DNA of 64,000 nt from Clostridia bacterium (GCA_017464305.1 JAFUDS010000024.1:62001-126000), one strand, 5' to 3'. Shown: positions 8,594 to 17,909, counted from the first letter of the stretch. Numbers and translations: made by a program. The notes: a model not told the origin generated them from the sequence alone.

Positions 8594-9582
8594 TTTTCTT
8601 CTCCCTCCCCCGCCGGGTTGCAGCAGAGAATTGTGTGGGTATCTGACAAACGCGTCGGTTCATAGCGATAGCTCTTGCACTTTTCGCACCGCCGCTCGCA
8701 CCGGGGATAGAAGGCGCAACCCTCGATTTGCTCCGTGGGATCCGGCGGCAATCCCTCAATGGGGGAAAGCCGCTCCACGTCCTTCTTCAAATCCGGCAGG
8801 GCGCCGAACAGCCCGATGGTATAGGGGTGGGTAGGATGGCGGAAGACGTCCGCCTTCGTGCCGTACTCGATGATCCGCCCAGCGTATATCACCGCCACCT
8901 GGTCGCAAATTCCCGCCACCACGCCCAGGTCATGGGTAATCAGGATCATGGAGGTGCCCAACTCATCCCGCAGGCGCTTAATCAAATCCAGCACCTGGGC
9001 CTGAATGGTCACATCCAGGGCGGTGGTCGGCTCATCAGCAATCAGCAGCCGGGGAGAACAGGCCAAGGCCATGGCGATGACCACCCGCTGTTTCATGCCG
9101 CCGGAGAACTGATGGGGATATTCCCCCGCCCGGTCCGCGCTGATGCCCACCAGCTCCAGCATCTCCTCCGCCCGCTTTTCCGCTTCCGCCTTCGTGCAGT
9201 GGTGATGCTGAATATACCCTTCCGCGATCTGTTCATTCACCCGCTTCACCGGGTTCAGGGCGGTCATGGGGTCTTGGAAAATCATGGAGATCTGGTGGCC
9301 ACGGATCTTGCGCAGCTCCGTATCATTCATCTGGAAGATGTCCTCTCCCTCGTACAGCACCTGGCCTTCCATCTTCTTGACCGCGTGAGGCGGGAGAATT
9401 CTCAGGATAGATTTGGCGATGGTGGTCTTGCCCGCGCCCGTCTCGCCCACCAGGCCCAGGGTTTCTCCCGCCGCCAGGTCGAAGGAGACGCCATTGACCG
9501 CGTACACCGTCTGGGCGCCGGATTTATATTGTACGTTCAAATCCCGGATGGAAAAGAACGCGCTTTCTTTCTTCTCATTCAT
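8590..9582 (-). CDS. oppD: Oligopeptide/dipeptide-type ABC transporter ATPase OppD
   Basis: A 330-residue ATPase subunit with Walker [11 protein letters not shown]-loop [12 protein letters not shown], signature FSGGMKQR, Walker B LLIADEP and the C-terminal domain with [12 protein letters not shown]. The ATG at 9582 follows GGGAG by 6 bases. An alternative GTG at 9597 overlaps the oppC stop and would add five residues (MREFV). Both readings keep it coupled to oppC. It works as a heterodimer with OppF on the inner face of the membrane. Confidence 0.95.
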   Translation of the reverse strand: MNEKKESAFFSIRDLNVQYKSGAQTVYAVNGVSFDLAAGETLGLVGETGAGKTTIAKSILRILPPHAVKKMEGQVLYEGEDIFQMNDTELRKIRGHQISMIFQDPMTALNPVKRVNEQIAEGYIQHHHCTKAEAEKRAEEMLELVGISADRAGEYPHQFSGGMKQRVVIAMALACSPRLLIADEPTTALDVTIQAQVLDLIKRLRDELGTSMILITHDLGVVAGICDQVAVIYAGRIIEYGTKADVFRHPTHPYTIGLFGALPDLKKDVERLSPIEGLPPDPTEQIEGCAFYPRCERRCEKCKSYRYEPTRLSDTHTILCCNPAGEGEEK

Positions 9583-9593
9583 GACAAACTCCC

Positions 9594-10469
9594 TCACTCC
9601 TTCAGCGTCGGATCCAGGATATCCCGCACCGCATCTCCGATCAGGTTAAAGCTGAGCACGGTGATGAGGATAAAAATTCCCGGAATGATGGCCATATGGG
9701 GATAATAGCGAATGTAGCTGCGGGCGGAGGACAGCATGGCGCCCCATTCCGGCGTCGGCTGCTGAACTCCCAGCCCCAGAAAGCTCAGGGAAGAGGAGGC
9801 CAGGCCGTTTCGGCTGATGCCCATGGCGATTTCCACAATAATGGGAGAAATCGCGTTGGGAATCACATGCCCGGTAATGATCTTCCGAGTAGGACAACCG
9901 ATGGAGGTTGCCGCCTCCACGTACTCCATGTTCCGAATCCGCAGGATATTGGCCCGCATCAGCCGGGCAAAGCCGGAGATATTGGAAATACCCAGGGCCA
10001 GGATGCACTTATCGATCCCCGTTCCAAACACCGCGCAGAAGGCCATGGCCAGAATCAGCATGGGGAAGGACTGGAAGATATCCAGGAAGCGCATCAGCGC
10101 GCTATCCACCGCGCCGCCAAAGTAGCCCGCCACCGCGCCCATGGCGATGCCCAGCACCGCGGCAATGGCCGTGGAAAGGATGCCGATAATAAAGGTATAC
10201 CGCGCGCCGTATAGCACCCGGGAGAGAATATCTCTCCCCAGCTCATCGCAGCCCAGCAAATGCTCCGCGCTGGGCAGGCTGTAAGCATTCAGCCCATCCA
10301 TGCTTCGATAATCGTATCGGCAGATCAGCGGGGATATCAGCGACAGCACAATCAGCACACATACCACCGTCAAACCAAACACGGCGGATTTATTCCGCAG
10401 CAGCTTTCGCCAAACATACCGGAGAGAACCGGGTTTCAGGCTGCCGGTGTCTTTTCGATTGCCTTTCAT
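9594..10469 (-). CDS. oppC: Oligopeptide-type ABC transporter permease OppC
   Basis: A 291-residue membrane permease with the short OppC N-terminal extension, a first helix (SAVFGLTVVCVLIVLSLISP), the PSAEHLLGCDELGRDILSRV motif of the OppC N-terminal domain, and the EAA cytoplasmic loop (EAATSIGCPTRKIITGHVIP) that contacts the ATPase. It begins 3 bases after the oppB stop codon and lacks a strong ribosome site, so it is probably translated by coupling. It forms the channel with OppB. Confidence 0.94.
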   Translation of the reverse strand: MKGNRKDTGSLKPGSLRYVWRKLLRNKSAVFGLTVVCVLIVLSLISPLICRYDYRSMDGLNAYSLPSAEHLLGCDELGRDILSRVLYGARYTFIIGILSTAIAAVLGIAMGAVAGYFGGAVDSALMRFLDIFQSFPMLILAMAFCAVFGTGIDKCILALGISNISGFARLMRANILRIRNMEYVEAATSIGCPTRKIITGHVIPNAISPIIVEIAMGISRNGLASSSLSFLGLGVQQPTPEWGAMLSSARSYIRYYPHMAIIPGIFILITVLSFNLIGDAVRDILDPTLKE

Positions 10470-10472
10470 GGA

Positions 10473-11477
10473 TCACTCGTCGCGCCGGCCATGATGACGA
10501 CCGCCATGGTGGCGCTTCTCCTCCTCTCCGGATTTCTTCTTATGGGATGTATACTGGGCCTTGATTCGCGGATCCACCAGGGAATAGGCCAGGTCCGTCA
10601 GCAGCATGATCAGGGAGAAGGTCAGGGCGATAAACACGATGCCTCCCGTCACCACTGTGGAATCCCGGTTGTTGATTCCGTTCACCAGCAGCTGACCGAT
10701 TCCGGGGATGGAGAAAATCACTTCGATCACCGTCGCGCCGCCCAGCATGCCACCAAAGCGCATGCCCACCAGGGTCAGAATCGGGATCAGCGCATTCGGC
10801 AGGGCATGGCCATAAACCACCTTCCGCTCATTGATGCCTTTGGACCGGGCCGTGGTCACAAAATCGGACCGAGTGACCTCCAGCATGCTGGCCCGCACCT
10901 GTCTGGTAAAGCCGGCCAGCCCGCCCAAGGAGTTCGCCAGCGTTGGTAAAATAAAATACTTGAAGGATCCACTGCCCGTGGAAGGCAGCCAGTGCAGCTT
11001 CAGGGCAAAGAGCAGCATCAGCAGCAGCGCCAGCCAGAAGCTGGGCATGGAATCCAGCACCAGCGTCACGATCAGGGCGAAGCGATCCCCTACGGAATTG
11101 GCGTGCTGCGCGCAGAAGACCCCCAGCGGAATGCCAATCACCACCGTGAATATGATGCTGTAAATGGCAATCTTCAGCGTATTTGGGAATCGCGTCATCA
11201 GCTGGTATTGGATGCTGGTTCCGTCGATCAGGCTGGTGCCAAAGTCAAAGTGGAAAAACACGCCTTTTAGATATTCTCCCAGTCGAACCAGGAAAGGTCT
11301 GTCCAGTCCCATGGCTATTCGCTTGGCTTCCACTTCCGCCGGCGTATGGGTACCGGAACCAAGGGCGATCATCACCGGGTCTCCCGGAACAAAATTCATC
11401 AGGGTAAACACGATGATGGTCACAGCGATCAGCGTCGGGATCAGGATCAACAGACGCTTCAGAACATATCGTACCAT
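10473..11477 (-). CDS. oppB: Oligopeptide-type ABC transporter permease OppB, with a His/Arg-rich tail
   Basis: A 334-residue permease starting MVRYVLKRLLILIPTLIAVT, with the family-typical FVPGDPV motif, FDFGTSL, and the EAA-type loop (TARSKGINERKVVYGHALPN). The family normally ends shortly after a VDPRIK motif. Here it continues for about 28 residues with a basic, histidine-rich tail (KKKSGEEEKRHHGGRHHGRR). That tail faces the cytoplasm and could bind metal or nucleotides, or simply be unstructured. It lies 85 bases after oppA with a strong stem-loop between them. Confidence 0.94.
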   Translation of the reverse strand: MVRYVLKRLLILIPTLIAVTIIVFTLMNFVPGDPVMIALGSGTHTPAEVEAKRIAMGLDRPFLVRLGEYLKGVFFHFDFGTSLIDGTSIQYQLMTRFPNTLKIAIYSIIFTVVIGIPLGVFCAQHANSVGDRFALIVTLVLDSMPSFWLALLLMLLFALKLHWLPSTGSGSFKYFILPTLANSLGGLAGFTRQVRASMLEVTRSDFVTTARSKGINERKVVYGHALPNALIPILTLVGMRFGGMLGGATVIEVIFSIPGIGQLLVNGINNRDSTVVTGGIVFIALTFSLIMLLTDLAYSLVDPRIKAQYTSHKKKSGEEEKRHHGGRHHGRRDE

Positions 11478-11511
11478 CGTTTATATCCTTTCCTTCTCCC
11501 CCTGAAACAAA

Positions 11512-11540
11512 CTGCTGTCGCGGGGGAAGCGCGACAGCAG
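11512..11540 (-). terminator. Stem-loop between oppA and oppB
   Basis: A perfect 11-bp stem (CTGCTGTCGCG / CGCGACAGCAG) with a 7-base loop is extended by an outer GAAACA / TGTTTC pairing. It has no clear T-run in the oppA-to-oppB direction. It probably stabilises the oppA message or attenuates readthrough, giving more binding protein than permease. Confidence 0.6.
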
Positions 11541-11562
11541 ATGTTTCGGTAATTCTTGTTGC

Positions 11563-13152
11563 TTACTTCTGCAGCGGCACAGGATGATAGTCGCTGGTAA
11601 AGGTCATCGCCTGCAGGGTAGCGTTGTCCGTTCCCAGCGCGATGTCTTCGATGCCCTTGCGAGCCACGAAATAGTTCACTTCGTTGTACATACCCACCGC
11701 GTAGCACTGCTCATAGGTGTAGTACTGATGGAAGGCATCCATATCCGCTTCGGAGCGGGTCGCCACGGCAGCCTTCAGCAGCTCCTGCAGCTTTTCGTCA
11801 TGAATGTTGTTTTCGGAGCCCTTTTCGCCATACACTTCTTCGCTGAACATCCGGCTCCAGAAATTGGCCGTGAAGTCCGTTACTTCGGATCCGCTTTCCG
11901 CGAAATCCCAAGCGGTGTTGTCCGCGTAATAGGTGTTGAACACGGCGCGGTCATACGCCACGATGTCCATGACGATACCAGCCTCCGCCAGCTGCTGCTG
12001 CATGACCACGTAGGGCTGCTGGGGCGCCTGGGCCCGAACGATGAACCGGAGCACCAGCTCGTTCTCGCCATAGCCAGCCGCGTTGCGGTATTCCACTGCC
12101 TTCTCCAGATCCCGGGTGTAATAGTCTTCCTCGTTCCAGGCCTGCACATAGTCCGGCGTCACATCCGGGCAGATGTCATGATGCAGCTGATAGGAATCAT
12201 TGCCCTGGCCCAGCAGGAACACCTGGTCGATATCCAGCGCATAAGCCACGGCCTTCCGGACGTTGGGATCCGCCGCCACAGAGCTGGGATCGCAGTTGAA
12301 GATCAGAATCGCGTTCATGAACTTCGGAATCTGATAGATTGCATAATTGGGGTCATTCCGGAAGATGCGGTCATAGGCGATATAGCTGACCTGGGCGTAA
12401 TCCACTTCCCCGTTCTCCAGGGCGATGGAGCGGGCGTCATCCTCGCTCATGCACAGAATCTGAATGGTCTTCACATTCTGCTTTTCCGTGGTGCTGAGCT
12501 CCTCGGTCTTCCAATAGTCTTCCCGCGCCTGCAGGGTCACGGAATGGCCATTCTGCACATTGGTCACATAATAGGCGCCGGTGGTGGCGGGATCATTCAG
12601 CACCTCATCCTCGCTGGCGGATTCATACCAAGCCTGACTGCAGATAGCGGTGTTGATCACTGCGGACTCAAAGCCGCCTTCGTCCCCCGTCTTGGTTTTG
12701 AAGTTCAGCTCGTTGTCGCTGATCACTTCGATGGTGTCATAGTAGTTATTTACATAGGCGTAATAGCCCAGCTCATAGTTCTTATCGAAGCTGAATTTTA
12801 CGTCATTGGCGGTAATCTTGTTGCCCTTGGAGTCCGTAATATCGTTCAGCACGATATGCCAGGTGGTGTCGTCCACCTTGGTGATCTCCTTCGCCGCTGC
12901 CAGCTCCATCCCCGCGCCGATCATCGCGCCGGTGTAAGGGCGGGTAGCCAGATGGGTCCAGATGATGTTCTGCAGATACATGGATACTTCGCCCTGGGAG
13001 TTGCTCCAGGGAGCCACGTTGAAGGAATCGTCGTCCGCCGCGATCACGACGGATTCAGCCTGGTAGGAGGTCTCGGCCACCGCGCTCAGGCTTAAGCAGC
13101 CGATCGTCAGCATCAGGGCCAACAGCATTGCCAACAGTTTTCTGGTTTTCAT
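11563..13152 (-). CDS. oppA: Oligopeptide-type ABC transporter substrate-binding protein (SBP family 5)
   Basis: A 529-residue extracellular binding protein of the SBP_bac_5 family. It has a signal peptide (MKTRKLLAMLLALMLTIGCL then SLSAVAETS); a Cys within the hydrophobic core (IGC) is not a good lipobox. Family features include VKFSFDKN and an ANVRKAVAYALDID-like stretch (DPNVRKAVAYALDIDQVFLL), followed by C-terminal closing strands. The ATG at 13152 is chosen because GGAGAG precedes it and the signal peptide starts there. It is the first gene of the opp unit, with its own promoter that carries the shared regulon site. Family 5 proteins bind peptides, nickel chelates, glycosides and other amphiphiles, so a plant phenolic or its conjugate is possible but not shown. 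Confidence 0.93.
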   Translation of the reverse strand: MKTRKLLAMLLALMLTIGCLSLSAVAETSYQAESVVIAADDDSFNVAPWSNSQGEVSMYLQNIIWTHLATRPYTGAMIGAGMELAAAKEITKVDDTTWHIVLNDITDSKGNKITANDVKFSFDKNYELGYYAYVNNYYDTIEVISDNELNFKTKTGDEGGFESAVINTAICSQAWYESASEDEVLNDPATTGAYYVTNVQNGHSVTLQAREDYWKTEELSTTEKQNVKTIQILCMSEDDARSIALENGEVDYAQVSYIAYDRIFRNDPNYAIYQIPKFMNAILIFNCDPSSVAADPNVRKAVAYALDIDQVFLLGQGNDSYQLHHDICPDVTPDYVQAWNEEDYYTRDLEKAVEYRNAAGYGENELVLRFIVRAQAPQQPYVVMQQQLAEAGIVMDIVAYDRAVFNTYYADNTAWDFAESGSEVTDFTANFWSRMFSEEVYGEKGSENNIHDEKLQELLKAAVATRSEADMDAFHQYYTYEQCYAVGMYNEVNYFVARKGIEDIALGTDNATLQAMTFTSDYHPVPLQK

Positions 13153-13264
13153 GGGTTTTCTCTCCTTCATCAATATTTTTTTGAAAGCCTTCTTCTCCGA
13201 AAGCTTACAAAGTCGGTTGTGTAGTTCTGTCCATCCTTCGGGGCGTCCCCCTTCTTTCATGGAC

Positions 13265-13328
13265 ATCTTATCGCGTTGAAAATATTGAATCAATTCCTTT
13301 TATCCGGGGATTCTTTCCGTTTTGGAAT
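13265..13328 (-). promoter_or_regulatory. opp operon promoter and upstream regulator site
   Basis: Minus strand: -35 TTGATT (13288-13293), 17-base spacer, -10 TAAGAT (13265-13270). The site at 13308-13328 (minus strand ATTCCAAAACGGAAAGAATC plus C) ends exactly 14 bases upstream of the -35. The same site with the same spacing is found before the MATE/PhlG operon. The rest of the 309-base gap between oppA and the PhlG gene holds the hairpin-and-tail repeat described next. Confidence 0.75.
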
Positions 13329-13353
13329 CATTCCAAATTGCTTACTTACTTCC

Positions 13354-13452
13354 GTTCCCCCGCGGAGCGGGGGCGAACGTTTCAAACCCAATCCGCATCC
13401 AGCGGCTGATCTGATTTTCCCTCATCTCTGTTCCCCCGCGGAGCGGGGGAAC
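13354..13452 (-). repeat. Two GC hairpins enclosing a vestigial copy of the PhlG-1 gene tail
   Basis: Two near-identical hairpins (CCCCCGC GGA GCGGGGG core) lie at 13354-13378 and 13430-13452. Between them, 13391-13411 repeats the last sense codons of the adjacent PhlG-like gene: it would read DQPLDAD, like the real end, and differs only at third codon positions (GAT for GAC, GCG for GCA). The stop codon is lost in the copy. The inner hairpin probably terminates the PhlG operon. Confidence 0.75.
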
Positions 13453-13461
13453 ATTTTGGAC

Positions 13462-14340
13462 TTAATCTGCATCCAGCGGCTGGTCCTTATATTCCTCGTA
13501 CAGATCGGGGAGGAAGGTATACAGATGCTCCCATTCCACCAAGGTATGAATGACCACCTTCTTCAAATACGCCTCGTCGCATTTCGTCGCAGGATCCCGG
13601 ACCAATTTCCCGTTCACCGGCCGCCAGCCGATCCATTCCCGGCTGCGGGTTTCGATGCCCCCCAGGGGACAGGGCCGATTGTAGGAAAGGCAGAGATGGG
13701 TGCCCGGCTCGTCGAAGGTCTCGTAGGATCCCTTTCCATTGAACTGGCAACCCGCCTCCTGCAGCGCCTGCAGCTGCTCCTCCGTCACGCCAAAATCCCG
13801 CACGTCAAACTGATGCCGGATGGTATCGTACATCCGCTCTCCCGCGCCCAGGTCCAGGCTCTCCGTCGTATGAATGCCATCGGAGCCCTCCTGCCAGTTG
13901 ACATAATAGTGATCATAATGATCCGCGTAATTCCAGATCTTGTACCGCAGATTACCGTGTCCGCCCACCATGCTCTTGGATTTCAGGTTCCGCCAGTTCC
14001 GATACCAGCGCTCCATCTCCGCCGTAATATGAGGCGGCCGTACCCGATAGGTCGCCACATAGCCAGAACCATCCTCAAACATGCAGTAGCCCAACTCCAC
14101 CTTGTCGTAGCCCACAGGCTTCAGCAGATCCGTAAAATTCTCCGGCCGAATGGCGTCCTCCACCGCCATGGGCTTTTGAATCAGCTGCATCTCCACTGGA
14201 TTGGGGTAGTGCAGCGGATAATTGTAGAAATACTTCGCCAGGGGCATCTTCTCTTCTTCGGGATACAGCTTTTGCCGAATCTTCACCACACTGGGATCGT
14301 TGGTTTGCAATATTTCCTTCTCTACCGTTCCGAAAGCCAT
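13462..14340 (-). CDS. PhlG-family C-C hydrolase, paralogue 1 (DAPG/phloretin hydrolase-like)
   Basis: A 292-residue cytosolic protein of the DAPG hydrolase (PhlG) family. This family cleaves the bond between an aromatic ring and an acyl carbon, as in diacetylphloroglucinol hydrolase of Pseudomonas and phloretin hydrolase of Eubacterium ramulus. The reported PhlG zinc ligands are two His and two Glu. Matching residues here are H141/H144 in WNYADHYDHYYV, E160 in TTESLDLG, and the H265-x3-E269 pair in VIHTLVEWEHLY. The ATG at 14340 follows GGAGAGG; an upstream in-frame start lacks support. It is the last gene before the opp promoter and lies 20 bases after its paralogue. Family membership is strong; the true substrate is unknown, and the closeness of two different copies suggests two related acyl substrates or a heteromer. 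Confidence 0.88.
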   Translation of the reverse strand: MAFGTVEKEILQTNDPSVVKIRQKLYPEEEKMPLAKYFYNYPLHYPNPVEMQLIQKPMAVEDAIRPENFTDLLKPVGYDKVELGYCMFEDGSGYVATYRVRPPHITAEMERWYRNWRNLKSKSMVGGHGNLRYKIWNYADHYDHYYVNWQEGSDGIHTTESLDLGAGERMYDTIRHQFDVRDFGVTEEQLQALQEAGCQFNGKGSYETFDEPGTHLCLSYNRPCPLGGIETRSREWIGWRPVNGKLVRDPATKCDEAYLKKVVIHTLVEWEHLYTFLPDLYEEYKDQPLDAD

Positions 14341-14360
14341 TGGTTTTCCTCTCCTTTCTG

Positions 14361-15221
14361 TCAATCCTCGTCCAGGTCCTTATCCTTATATGCCTCATAC
14401 AAATCCGGAAGCACCTCGTACAGATGCTGCCGTTCAATGGTGTTATGAATCAGAATATTCTTCACCATCTCCTCGCTGCAGGGCGTGCTCTCATCCCGCA
14501 GAATCTGACCATCCTTTGGATAATAGCCCAGCCATTCGCAGTTCACGCTCTCCCGGCCGCCCAGGGGACAAGGCCTACTGAACCGCAGCACAAGATGATG
14601 GCCCGGATGGCCAGGGAATTCCTCCCAGAAGCCCTCTACCCGCACATCCTTCGCCGCCAGTTCCGCCTCCCGCTCCTCGCTGAGACCATACTCCCGCAGA
14701 TTCATCCGGTAGGAAATCTGCGGAATTCCCTTGGAGGGATCTCCGGTCTTGCCCACATCCAGCGTCTCGTGGGACCAGACGCCCTCGGAATCATCCTTGC
14801 CGTTGATGAAGCGATGATCCCAGTGCTCAATGGGGTTCCAGATTTTGTACCGGATGTTTCCTTCCTCCGGTTTCGTGGATTTGGAGTAGCGGTTATACCA
14901 ATTTCCGTACCACCTGCGCCATTTTCCCTGCCAGGTCACCGGCGAAGTGGAATACTCAATGTAGAACGCCGATCCATCCGGCATCATGCAATAGCCGTAC
15001 ATCACATCCCGATATCCCTTCTCAGCGATATCCAGCAGGCTGAGCCATTCCTGGGCCGGAATGGCGTCCTTCGGATCCATAGGTCCCTGATCCAGGGCCT
15101 GCTGATAAATCGGGCTGGGCTTATGCAGCGGATAGTCCGTAAAGAATCGGGCGCAAGGCAGCTTCTTCTCGTTCTCCGTCAGCTTTCCCGGCGGATAAGC
15201 ATATACATCCATCTCCTGCAT
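14361..15221 (-). CDS. PhlG-family C-C hydrolase, paralogue 2
   Basis: A 286-residue paralogue of the downstream gene. The two align over their full length, sharing the stretches YPLH, RYKIWN, SRPCPLGG / NRPCPLGG and LYEVLPDLYEAYKD / LYTFLPDLYEEYKD. The putative metal ligands are kept: H133/H136 (IEHWDHRF), E152 (HETLD), and H259-x3-E263 (LIHNTIERQHLY). The ATG at 15221 follows AGGAGGAG. It sits 12 bases after the alpha/beta hydrolase gene, so the order is MATE, alpha/beta hydrolase, this gene, paralogue 1. Sequence divergence from paralogue 1 is large enough to suggest separate substrates and not a recent duplication. Confidence 0.88.
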   Translation of the reverse strand: MQEMDVYAYPPGKLTENEKKLPCARFFTDYPLHKPSPIYQQALDQGPMDPKDAIPAQEWLSLLDIAEKGYRDVMYGYCMMPDGSAFYIEYSTSPVTWQGKWRRWYGNWYNRYSKSTKPEEGNIRYKIWNPIEHWDHRFINGKDDSEGVWSHETLDVGKTGDPSKGIPQISYRMNLREYGLSEEREAELAAKDVRVEGFWEEFPGHPGHHLVLRFSRPCPLGGRESVNCEWLGYYPKDGQILRDESTPCSEEMVKNILIHNTIERQHLYEVLPDLYEAYKDKDLDED

Positions 15222-15233
15222 CTGTGTCTCCTC

Positions 15234-16496
15234 CTATTTTCTTCTGGCAAGCCACCCTGCCAGATAATCATGCATCGTCTTGATCGTATCTCCATATTCC
15301 TTCACGGGAACACCATTCACCCGCTTGGGTGTAAACTTATGCGTGGCCCCTTCGATGAAGATCAACTCCCGGTCCTGGCTGGCGGCATGCCTTTCAATCT
15401 CCTCCGCCGCCAGGAATTCCCATCCCGCCGTCATGCCCATCAGCAGCATCGGCACATGGATGTGCTCCACATTGCCCACCGGGCTGGCGAAGGTGGAATG
15501 CCAATCAATCCCCCAGACGCGCTCCTCATCGTATCCGTAATCCACCTGGGTGCGCACCGCGTAGGAGCTCAGATAATTCCGAATGGTCATCATCCTTCCC
15601 CCCTCCGTCAGGGAATGGGTCAGGGACACCGGATTTTCCGGCTCCCGCAGAGAACGCACGATTTCTACGGTTTCTTTGCCGCCCGAATGCAACAGCCGCT
15701 GTGGCTTTGCGGTGTGTGCCATCAGGCGAACGTCCTGAGCGTAAAGCTTGTTATTGAAAAAGCCCTGATTCGCCCCGGGAATCACCAGCGGCTCGTCGTC
15801 GCTGTATCTGCCCTTTCCCTCCTGAATCATTCGGAGCCTGGCCCGGGCATATTCCAAAATGTCGTTATTCCGCTCCCCCTGCCGTTCCAGAAAGCGATGG
15901 ACAAATTCCGCCGAGAAGGTGGATCCCTCCTTCCGGAATCCATTCTCCTGCACAAACAGGTCATAATAGGGATCCAGCCTTCTGCCAGAATCCTCGTCCA
16001 CCACCGCCGGATCCAGGCTGAAAAGCTGCATCACCGCATTGCCCCAATTGGCGTCCGGCAGAATCACGCCATCCGCAGGCGGAAGCTTTTCCGGGCCATC
16101 ATAGGGATAGACCATCTCCCCCGCCCGGAAGATTTCCGGCCCTTCCTCCGCCACCGCCTGGTAGGCCGTCATCAGCGTCGCGCCGCCGCTGTGGCCCAGC
16201 AGGAAAATGCTGCCCACCCGGTCCAGATTTCGCAGATAGTCCATCGCTTGTTGCACAGCGGACAGCTTCTCCGCCAGGGAGAAGAACATCCCCTCCTTGG
16301 TCATCGGATTGGCGCAAAGCACCCGGAATCCCCGCTTCGCCAGCTCCGGCCCTGTGGGACAGTCCAGATAGTCCTCATCCGAATGCATCACCAGCACGGT
16401 AGGGAGCTTTTCCTGGTCCAGTCCCTCGGGTTCGTACAGCACCCCCGGCACCCTTCGTCCCACGCGCTGGAAGGTCGTTTTGATCTGATATTCCAT
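15234..16496 (-). CDS. Alpha/beta hydrolase (dienelactone-hydrolase/esterase-like)
   Basis: A 420-residue alpha/beta hydrolase, longer than a minimal domain. The first lobe has LPTVLVMHSDEDY, where the HSD stands in the oxyanion-hole position, and the nucleophile elbow is GHSGG (S103). A likely catalytic His lies in EGATHKF near residue 388. A helical insert of roughly 200 residues separates the elbow from the C-terminal catalytic part. No signal peptide is present. It precedes the PhlG-like pair by 12 bases, which fits de-esterification of the same compound before or after C-C cleavage. A peptidase or acyl-transferase role is also possible. Confidence 0.82.
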   Translation of the reverse strand: MEYQIKTTFQRVGRRVPGVLYEPEGLDQEKLPTVLVMHSDEDYLDCPTGPELAKRGFRVLCANPMTKEGMFFSLAEKLSAVQQAMDYLRNLDRVGSIFLLGHSGGATLMTAYQAVAEEGPEIFRAGEMVYPYDGPEKLPPADGVILPDANWGNAVMQLFSLDPAVVDEDSGRRLDPYYDLFVQENGFRKEGSTFSAEFVHRFLERQGERNNDILEYARARLRMIQEGKGRYSDDEPLVIPGANQGFFNNKLYAQDVRLMAHTAKPQRLLHSGGKETVEIVRSLREPENPVSLTHSLTEGGRMMTIRNYLSSYAVRTQVDYGYDEERVWGIDWHSTFASPVGNVEHIHVPMLLMGMTAGWEFLAAEEIERHAASQDRELIFIEGATHKFTPKRVNGVPVKEYGDTIKTMHDYLAGWLARRK

Positions 16497-16532
16497 CTTT
16501 CTCCTCCTTTCCTGCGGATGATGATTCCCTGC

Positions 16533-17909
16533 TTAGGCCGCTTCCCGGCCTGCCTCCGCCTCCCGGATCATCTTGTAAGCCTTGATCATCAAGGGAATGG
16601 AAATGGCCAGCGAAATCAGGTCCGCCGTAGCCTGCACGGAAGCCACGCCATAGGTTCCGAACAGCGGCGGCAGGATGAACACCAGGGGAATGAAAAGATA
16701 TCCCTGTCTGGCCGTGCTCATCAGCAGCGCCCATTTCGCCTTGCCAATGCCTGCGTAGTACATATTGATGATGGAGTTCATGGCGTGGGCAAACAGCATG
16801 GCGGATTGTACCCGGATGCAGTACATGCCAATGGTCAGCACCTCCGCGTCCGCCTGCTTGTTAAACACCCGTACCACCGGCCCCGCAAAAGCGATCAGCA
16901 GGGCGCCTACCGCAATTCCGCCAATGACGGAAACCCGCAGAGAGAAATCCAGGCTCTCCTTCACCCGTTTCCATTGCTTCGCGCCCCAGTTGAACCCAGC
17001 CACCGGTTGATAGCCCTGCCCAAAGCCCAGGATGATCGCGAAGGGGAATTCCATCACCCGGTTAGAGATGGACAGCGCGGCCAACGCCGAGGTGGAATAG
17101 CTGCCACCAATGCGATTAATCAGCGTGGAGCAAACCACCGCGCCTGCAGAGCGGAAAAAGGAGGTGGACCCAATGGACAGCACGCTGCGCACATCCTCCC
17201 CCACGAAGCGAATGTACCGCGTGCTAATCCGCACGGAGCTCTTCTGCTTGAGATAGGGCCACAGGAGAATGCAGAAGCTGACCACCTTGGAAATCGCAGT
17301 CGCCATGGACGCGCCAGCCACCCCCAGGTTCAAGGTATAAATGAACAGGGGATCCAGGAAGCAGTTCAGCACGCCGCCAATGCCGATGCCCACCATGGAG
17401 AAGGTGGCACTGCCTTCGCTGCGCAGACACATGTTCAGGATAAAGCTGCCCACCATAAAGGGCGCCGCGTACAGCACGTAGCTGGCGTATTGCATGGAAT
17501 ATTCCGCGCATTCCTTCGTCGCGCCCAGCAGATAAACCACCGGCTCGATCCAGATCTTGCCCACGGCCAGCAGCACCAGGCCCAGCGCCATGCCCGTAAA
17601 GAAGGAAGTGGAAAGCACCCGATGGGCATCCTCATCCTTCTTCGCGCCCAGCTTTCGGGAAATATAGCTGGAAGCGCCGGCGCCAATCAGGGATCCGATC
17701 AGCGTAATCAACCGCTCCAGGGAAGCGTTTACTCCCACCGCGGCGGTGGCATTGGTACCCAATGTGCTTACAAAATAGGTATCCACCAGGTTGTAAATCG
17801 TTGTAATGAGCTGCGCTACGATGGTAGGCACCGCCATTGCCGGAATGAGCGTACTCATCTTTTCTGTCAGCATCCGTTGTTTTTTCTCTTCGCTGATCAT
17901 TCTTGCCAT
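16533..17909 (-). CDS. MATE family efflux transporter (first gene of the PhlG operon)
   Basis: A 458-residue multidrug/toxin extrusion protein with an N-terminal amphipathic segment and about twelve helices. Landmarks are LIPAMAVPTIVAQLITTIYN, DTYFVSTLGTNATAAVG and the RSEGSATFSMVGIGIGGVLN motif of the second family half-boundary. The ATG at 17909 follows AGGAGGAAAACAC. It is the promoter-proximal gene of the operon, so export is made first, as would suit a toxic phenolic substrate or product. The promoter has the shared LysR-type site. Confidence 0.93.
   Translation of the reverse strand: MARMISEEKKQRMLTEKMSTLIPAMAVPTIVAQLITTIYNLVDTYFVSTLGTNATAAVGVNASLERLITLIGSLIGAGASSYISRKLGAKKDEDAHRVLSTSFFTGMALGLVLLAVGKIWIEPVVYLLGATKECAEYSMQYASYVLYAAPFMVGSFILNMCLRSEGSATFSMVGIGIGGVLNCFLDPLFIYTLNLGVAGASMATAISKVVSFCILLWPYLKQKSSVRISTRYIRFVGEDVRSVLSIGSTSFFRSAGAVVCSTLINRIGGSYSTSALAALSISNRVMEFPFAIILGFGQGYQPVAGFNWGAKQWKRVKESLDFSLRVSVIGGIAVGALLIAFAGPVVRVFNKQADAEVLTIGMYCIRVQSAMLFAHAMNSIINMYYAGIGKAKWALLMSTARQGYLFIPLVFILPPLFGTYGVASVQATADLISLAISIPLMIKAYKMIREAEAGREAA

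Noticed and set aside
13354..13452. Regularly spaced GC hairpins as a CRISPR array
   Set aside because: Only two units, the repeats are palindromic terminators, and the spacer is a copy of the neighbouring gene's end; no cas genes are present.
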